DNA from: Clostridium beijerinckii HUN142
Lineage (GTDB): Bacteria > Bacillota > Clostridia > Clostridiales > Clostridiaceae
DNA: 64,000 nucleotides
Direction: 5' to 3'
NCBI RefSeq assembly: GCF_000621745.1
Contig: NZ_JHXK01000031.1
Coordinates: 1 to 64,000 of the forward strand
The notes below the pieces were generated by a model, which searched no databases, was not told where the DNA came from, and was given only the letters and a program-made list of their open reading frames with translations. The position numbers and the translations under genes are program-made. Shown one piece after another: positions 60,326-64,000 of the stretch. How positions within the stretch are numbered: the stretch's first letter is position 1; each line of letters starts with the position of its first letter.

Positions 60326-60434
60326 GCATAGTTAGGGATTGTAGTTATGACAGAGGTATAATAATTTTCTCAGTGAGTTTTATTAAAAAATTTACATGAA
60401 AATTAATTGCCTTATCCCTAATTATGCTTTTTTT
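60326..60434 (+). terminator. Long-loop terminator after murA
   Basis: A 14-base stem, GCATAGTTAGGGAT with ATCCCTAATTATGC (one G-T pair), encloses a loop of about 74 bases and is followed by seven T. Confidence 0.8.
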
Positions 60435-60580
60435 ATTTAAATTGAGTTATGAATAAAGTGTCAAATATAATTGTATTAAAAGTAACTAGCCTAAATTTGA
60501 GCAGCTTAAAGTTAACATAATTATCATAATTATAAAACTAAGGCAATATACTTTAGAGTGCAAGCTTTGGGAGGTAGAGT

Positions 60581-61639
60581 ATGAAGATAATTAATGCTAG
60601 GACTACAAGCATAAAGATTAGCAATAATGTGAAAATAATTGCAGCTATGACTCTGATTATTTTTACTATATTAATAGTATTGCCGATGGTTTTTTTAGAA
60701 AGTGGTAAGGGGAAAATTGATTCATTTAACTTGAACGATAAAGATATAATGAAGAGCTCAAAAATAACATTTCCTTCTAATGGAAAAGTTAAGCTCTATC
60801 ATAGATCGGAAGATAGAGTTGAGGAAATAGATTTGGAGGATTATATAATGGGAGTAGTTGCGAGTGAGGTTCCAGCTAATTTTGATGAGGAAGCGTTAAA
60901 GGCTCAGGCAGTCGCAGCGAGAACTTTTTATATGAGTAAAAGAAATAATCCTAATAAAGACGAAAAAGAGAAAGGAGCTGAAATTTGTGATACAACTCAC
61001 TGTCAAGTATATATGAGCAAGGATGAGAGGGTATCTAAATGGAGTAAAAGTGAAGCTGAAGGCAATTGGGAGAAAATACAGAAAGCAGTTATGGATACAA
61101 GAGGGCAAGTTCTTACCTATGACGGTTCAGTTTTAGAATACCCTCAATTTTTTGCAACTAGTTCTGGTAAAACTGAAGATGCAAAAGATGTATTTTCAAT
61201 TGATGTACCATACTTAAAATCAGAAGAGAGTAAAGGTGAAGAAATTGCACCTAAATATAAAACAACCACACAAATTCCTATAAACGATTTTATAAATAAA
61301 ATCAATACTAAATATAAAGGGGTTAATGCTAATAAAAATAATGTATCGTCATTAATTAAAACAGTTAGCCTTACAGAAGCTGGAGGGGTAAAGGAAATAA
61401 AAATAGGCAATGAGAGTGTTAGAGGAACTGAATTTAGAGAATTGTTTAATTTAAATTCAACTAATTTTACATTGGATTTTCAACAAGATTCTGTAAAAGT
61501 TAACTGTAAGGGTTATGGTCATGGTGTAGGAATGAGCCAATGGGGAGCCAATGCAATGGCAAAGAGTGGATCAAAATATGATGAAATTCTTAAACATTAT
61601 TACAGTGGAGTTGAAATTCAGGAAATAAGTTATAACTAG
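60581..61639 (+). CDS. spoIID: Stage II sporulation protein D
   Basis: SpoIID is a lytic transglycosylase of the engulfment machine; it cleaves glycan strands after SpoIIP acts. One N-terminal membrane helix (about 20-38) anchors it on the mother-cell side. Catalytic Glu is in MGVVASEVPANF, and DTTHCQVY and GYGHGVGMSQWGANAMA are conserved. Length 352 residues is normal. The ATG follows GGGAGG. Confidence 0.96.
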   Translation: MKIINARTTSIKISNNVKIIAAMTLIIFTILIVLPMVFLESGKGKIDSFNLNDKDIMKSSKITFPSNGKVKLYHRSEDRVEEIDLEDYIMGVVASEVPANFDEEALKAQAVAARTFYMSKRNNPNKDEKEKGAEICDTTHCQVYMSKDERVSKWSKSEAEGNWEKIQKAVMDTRGQVLTYDGSVLEYPQFFATSSGKTEDAKDVFSIDVPYLKSEESKGEEIAPKYKTTTQIPINDFINKINTKYKGVNANKNNVSSLIKTVSLTEAGGVKEIKIGNESVRGTEFRELFNLNSTNFTLDFQQDSVKVNCKGYGHGVGMSQWGANAMAKSGSKYDEILKHYYSGVEIQEISYN

Positions 61640-61706
61640 AGGTACAATATTCAAATTAGGTTGAGTATAAGTGTAGCATGCTTTTATATAAATAATTAAA
61701 TGAAGT

Positions 61707-61757
61707 TAAAAAGGATACTTGTTTATTTTTTAATAACAAGTATCCTTTTATATTTTT
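61707..61757 (+). terminator. Terminator after spoIID
   Basis: AAAAGGATACTTGTT/AACAAGTATCCTTTT followed by ATATTTTT. Confidence 0.92.
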
Positions 61758-62082
61758 GTCTATAAATTTGAGAAATAAATGAGAAACACCAATTAATTAC
61801 ATTTTTTGTATATCTATGTTTAAAAAAAATAGAGATGGACATAATTTAGAACAACACTACTTAAAACAGAAATTATAAAGTAGAACTTCTTAATTAGGGT
61901 TTAATGCTCTAATAAATATGTCTATTGCCTAGTAACTAATTTATATTCAGTTTTTAGCATTAGATATATATTCATGAAAGTAATTAAAAAGCACCTTTAA
62001 ATGTAAATAATGCATAATAAAAAAGCAAATATATGTATTATTTTTCATAAAAAGGGAACTATAACAATTGGAGGTGTTCATA
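61758..62082. other. Intergenic region, about 325 bases, before spoIIQ
   Basis: AT-rich, with no gene. A sigma-F promoter for spoIIQ is expected here, but no clear match was found. Confidence 0.5.
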
Positions 62083-62820
62083 TTGGACAAAAATTTAAAA
62101 GAAAAACTTAAAAACTTATTTAGGAAGGAGGGATTTTATATCGCTTTATTCCTATGTCTCTGTATTGTAGTAACTGTTGGAACTATTTCTTATAAAATGC
62201 TCAACAGCAAAAATCAAGTTAATAAAACAGAAGACGTAAATAAAGATCTAACAATGAATTCTGGAAATGAAGGAAATACTAATAATTCAGTTCAAAATGC
62301 TGAAAGAGTAGAGAATGTTCAAAATAATAGTGATAAAGACAATACAGATAAAACAAAAACCGAAAAGGCTGCATCGGTATCTACAAATAATACAGTAACT
62401 TTTATAAATCCTATAGATGGAGCTGAAAGTAGAAAATATACTTATCCTGCACCAGTTAAGATGGAAGAAGGAGTTTTCAGAACTATTAGGGGTATAAATT
62501 TACAAGCAACAATAGGTTCAGAAGTAAAGGCAGCAGCAGATGGTATTGTAGAAGTTGCAGAAAATTCTGGTGTTGAGGAAGGCGTTGTAGTAGAAATTAA
62601 ACATGCTAATGGCCTAAAAACAAGATATGGAAATCTTGATGCAAACTTATCGGTAAAAAAAGGAGATAAGGTTAAAGCAAATCAAGTTATTGCAAAAGTA
62701 GGAGACAGTGCAAAAGTATTTAGTAAAGATGTATTTGGTGAATTCTTGAATTTACAAGTAATTGATTCTAATGGAGAACAAGTTAATCCAGAAAAATATT
62801 TCAATTTAAAATCTAAATAA
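62083..62820 (+). CDS. spoIIQ: SpoIIQ-like LytM-domain protein with zinc ligands missing
   Basis: SpoIIQ spans the forespore membrane and binds SpoIIIAH across the intermembrane space. A cytoplasmic basic start, one membrane helix (about 18-38), a Ser/Asn-rich linker, and a C-terminal LytM/M23 fold (about 125-235) are visible. The metal ligands of active LytM are absent: the HxxxD site reads IRGIN, YxHL reads YGNL, and HxH reads FLN. It therefore cannot be a zinc peptidase. TTG at 62083 is chosen, eight bases after GGAGG. The gene order with spoIID and spoIIID supports the name. Confidence 0.85.
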   Translation: MDKNLKEKLKNLFRKEGFYIALFLCLCIVVTVGTISYKMLNSKNQVNKTEDVNKDLTMNSGNEGNTNNSVQNAERVENVQNNSDKDNTDKTKTEKAASVSTNNTVTFINPIDGAESRKYTYPAPVKMEEGVFRTIRGINLQATIGSEVKAAADGIVEVAENSGVEEGVVVEIKHANGLKTRYGNLDANLSVKKGDKVKANQVIAKVGDSAKVFSKDVFGEFLNLQVIDSNGEQVNPEKYFNLKSK

Positions 62821-62838
62821 AGTTTTATGAAAATATAT

Positions 62839-62876
62839 ATTAGTCATTTGTTTTTTTTATAAAATAAATGACTAAT
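62839..62876 (+). terminator. Hairpin after spoIIQ
   Basis: ATTAGTCATTT pairs with AAATGACTAAT; eight T lie in the loop, not after the stem. Termination strength is unclear. Confidence 0.5.
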
Positions 62877-62925
62877 AAATCAAAAATAAATGATAATAAA
62901 ATGATAAAATCAAGGAAGTGGTATT

Positions 62926-63180
62926 TTGAAAGACTATATTGAGGAAAGAGTTTTAGATGTTGCAAAATATATCATAGATTCAAAAGCTACAATAAGAAAA
63001 ACAGCTAAGGTTTTTGGAGTTAGCAAGAGCACAATTCATAAAGATATGACAGAAAGGCTTCTAAAAATCAATCCTGAAATTGCACAAGAAACTCATTCAA
63101 TTCTAGAACTAAATAAGTCAGAACGACATATTAGGGGCGGAGAAGCTACAAAAATGAAATATAAAATTATTGAATCTTAG
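62926..63180 (+). CDS. spoIIID: Stage III sporulation transcription factor SpoIIID
   Basis: An 84-residue helix-turn-helix DNA-binding protein that tunes sigma-E genes and helps switch to sigma-K in the mother cell. The HTH is AKVFGVSKSTIHKDMTERL (about residues 26-45), followed by a basic tail. Length agrees with B. subtilis (93). A TTG start at 62926 follows AAGGAAGTGG. Confidence 0.97.
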   Translation: MKDYIEERVLDVAKYIIDSKATIRKTAKVFGVSKSTIHKDMTERLLKINPEIAQETHSILELNKSERHIRGGEATKMKYKIIES

Positions 63181-63259
63181 TAGGATTAAGTCTATAATAT
63201 ATTATTAGTAGAATTATGTAAATATAGGTATTAATATGTATTATAGGAGTGAATAAAAA

Positions 63260-64000
63260 ATGTGCTTTTGGAGAACGGGGATAGACCTTGCAATTGACTT
63301 AGGGACGGCAACTGTACTAGTTTACGTAAAAGGTAAAGGGGTAATATTGAAAGAACCTTCTGTTGTAGCTATAAACAGAAACAATAATAAATTGTTAGCT
63401 ATAGGCGAAGAAGCGAGGAAAATGATAGGTAGAACCCCGGGAAATATTGTTGCAGTAAGGCCATTGAGAGATGGAGTGATTTCTGATTACGATATAACAC
63501 AAAAAATGCTAAAGGAATTTATAAAAAAAGCGTGCGGAAAGAGAAGTGTAAGTGCACCTAAAGTAATTGTTTGTGTACCATCTCAAGCTACAGAAGTAGA
63601 AAAGAGAGCTGTTATTGATGCAGCTATGAATTCAGGAGCAAAAACAGTTCATCTAATTGAAGAACCACTAGCAGCGGCTATTGGAGCAGGACTAGATATT
63701 ACTAAGCCAAATGGATGTATGGTAGTGGATATTGGAGGAGGTACTTGCGATATCGCTGTTATCTCATTAGGTGGAGTGGTAGAAAGAGAGTCAATAAAGG
63801 TAGCAGGAGACAAGTTCGATGAAGCTATAATAAAATATGTACGTAATGAATATAAATTAATGATAGGTGAGAAAACAGCCGAAGATTTAAAAATAAATAT
63901 TGGGTCAGCGTTTAAAAACTCTAGAAATCTAACTTGTATGATGAAAGGTAGAAACCTCATTACAGGATTACCAGATGAAATAAAAATTACAACAGAAGAG
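63260..64000 (+). CDS. mbl: MreB/Mbl-family rod-shape protein (partial)
   Basis: This is an actin-like protein that guides lateral wall synthesis. It has phosphate loop 1 IDLGTATVLVYVKGKG, phosphate loop 2 VVDIGGGTCDIAVIS and IEEPLAAAIGAG. It is cut off by the right window edge after 247 codons. The N-terminus MCFWRTGIDLAIDLGT is a few residues longer than usual and hydrophobic, which suits the membrane contact of MreB. Position after spoIIID equals that of mbl in B. subtilis. Which paralogue it is cannot be settled here. Confidence 0.92.
   Translation, partial: MCFWRTGIDLAIDLGTATVLVYVKGKGVILKEPSVVAINRNNNKLLAIGEEARKMIGRTPGNIVAVRPLRDGVISDYDITQKMLKEFIKKACGKRSVSAPKVIVCVPSQATEVEKRAVIDAAMNSGAKTVHLIEEPLAAAIGAGLDITKPNGCMVVDIGGGTCDIAVISLGGVVERESIKVAGDKFDEAIIKYVRNEYKLMIGEKTAEDLKINIGSAFKNSRNLTCMMKGRNLITGLPDEIKITTEE

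Overview
The window looks like chromosome of a low-GC, endospore-forming, strictly anaerobic Firmicute of the Clostridium sensu stricto group. The evidence is very AT-rich intergenic DNA, frequent TTG/GTG starts behind strong GGAGG ribosome sites, many sporulation genes (spoIIR, spoIID, spoIIQ, spoIIID, sipL, yabG, cotS-type genes), a clostridial thiolase gene with the characteristic thl promoter, and an intact F-type ATPase operon. The thlA-then-atp order recalls Clostridium beijerinckii and close relatives; that is an inference from memory, not a database result.

Layout. 1-491: end of a 23S rRNA gene and a tRNA-Asn with its terminator. 617-10780: envelope and housekeeping genes (polysaccharide deacetylase, TldD/TldE, a CmpB-like membrane protein, LtaS-type enzyme, a YedF-like protein with a flavoprotein, an SGNH hydrolase, a RusA-like protein). 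11256-16457: tsaD, a pseudo-alpha/beta-hydrolase, HtrA, and an orphan PTS IIA beside a membrane-anchored solute-binding-like protein. 16614-24314: a spore-coat island of two GT4 glycosyltransferases, three CotS-family kinase-like proteins, one unrecognised companion and YabG, with sigma-K-like promoters before two genes. 24552-26662: glutathione peroxidase, a decayed carbon monoxide dehydrogenase (cooS) and veg. 26857-34338: a candidate small RNA, sipL, the cyanophycin pair cphB-cphA, ispE and spoIIR. 34654-50661: ywiB-like, pyrG, rho, a GT28-type glycosyltransferase, rpmE, tdk, a DUF1385-PrmC fusion with prfA, tsaC, rpiB, upp, dCMP deaminase, wecB and thlA. 51385-58022: atpIBEFHAGDC. 58239-64000: the ywmB-murA-spoIID-spoIIQ-spoIIID-mreB/mbl series, in the same order as in Bacillus subtilis.

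Genes that act together: TsaC and TsaD both serve t6A formation on tRNA; PrmC methylates the GGQ motif of RF1 encoded next to it; CphA makes and CphB degrades cyanophycin; SipL, SpoIIR, SpoIID, SpoIIQ, SpoIIID, YabG and CotS belong to successive stages of sporulation.

No mobile element with a transposase, prophage or CRISPR array is visible. The most notable observations are an 88-nt minus-strand RNA candidate with its own promoter and terminator; the cooS pseudogene; four proteins that keep a family fold but have lost key residues (YedF, alpha/beta hydrolase, RusA-like, SpoIIQ); and a non-kinase protein in the coat island that shares a C-terminal motif with the CotS kinases. No wholly new system can be demonstrated from sequence alone.
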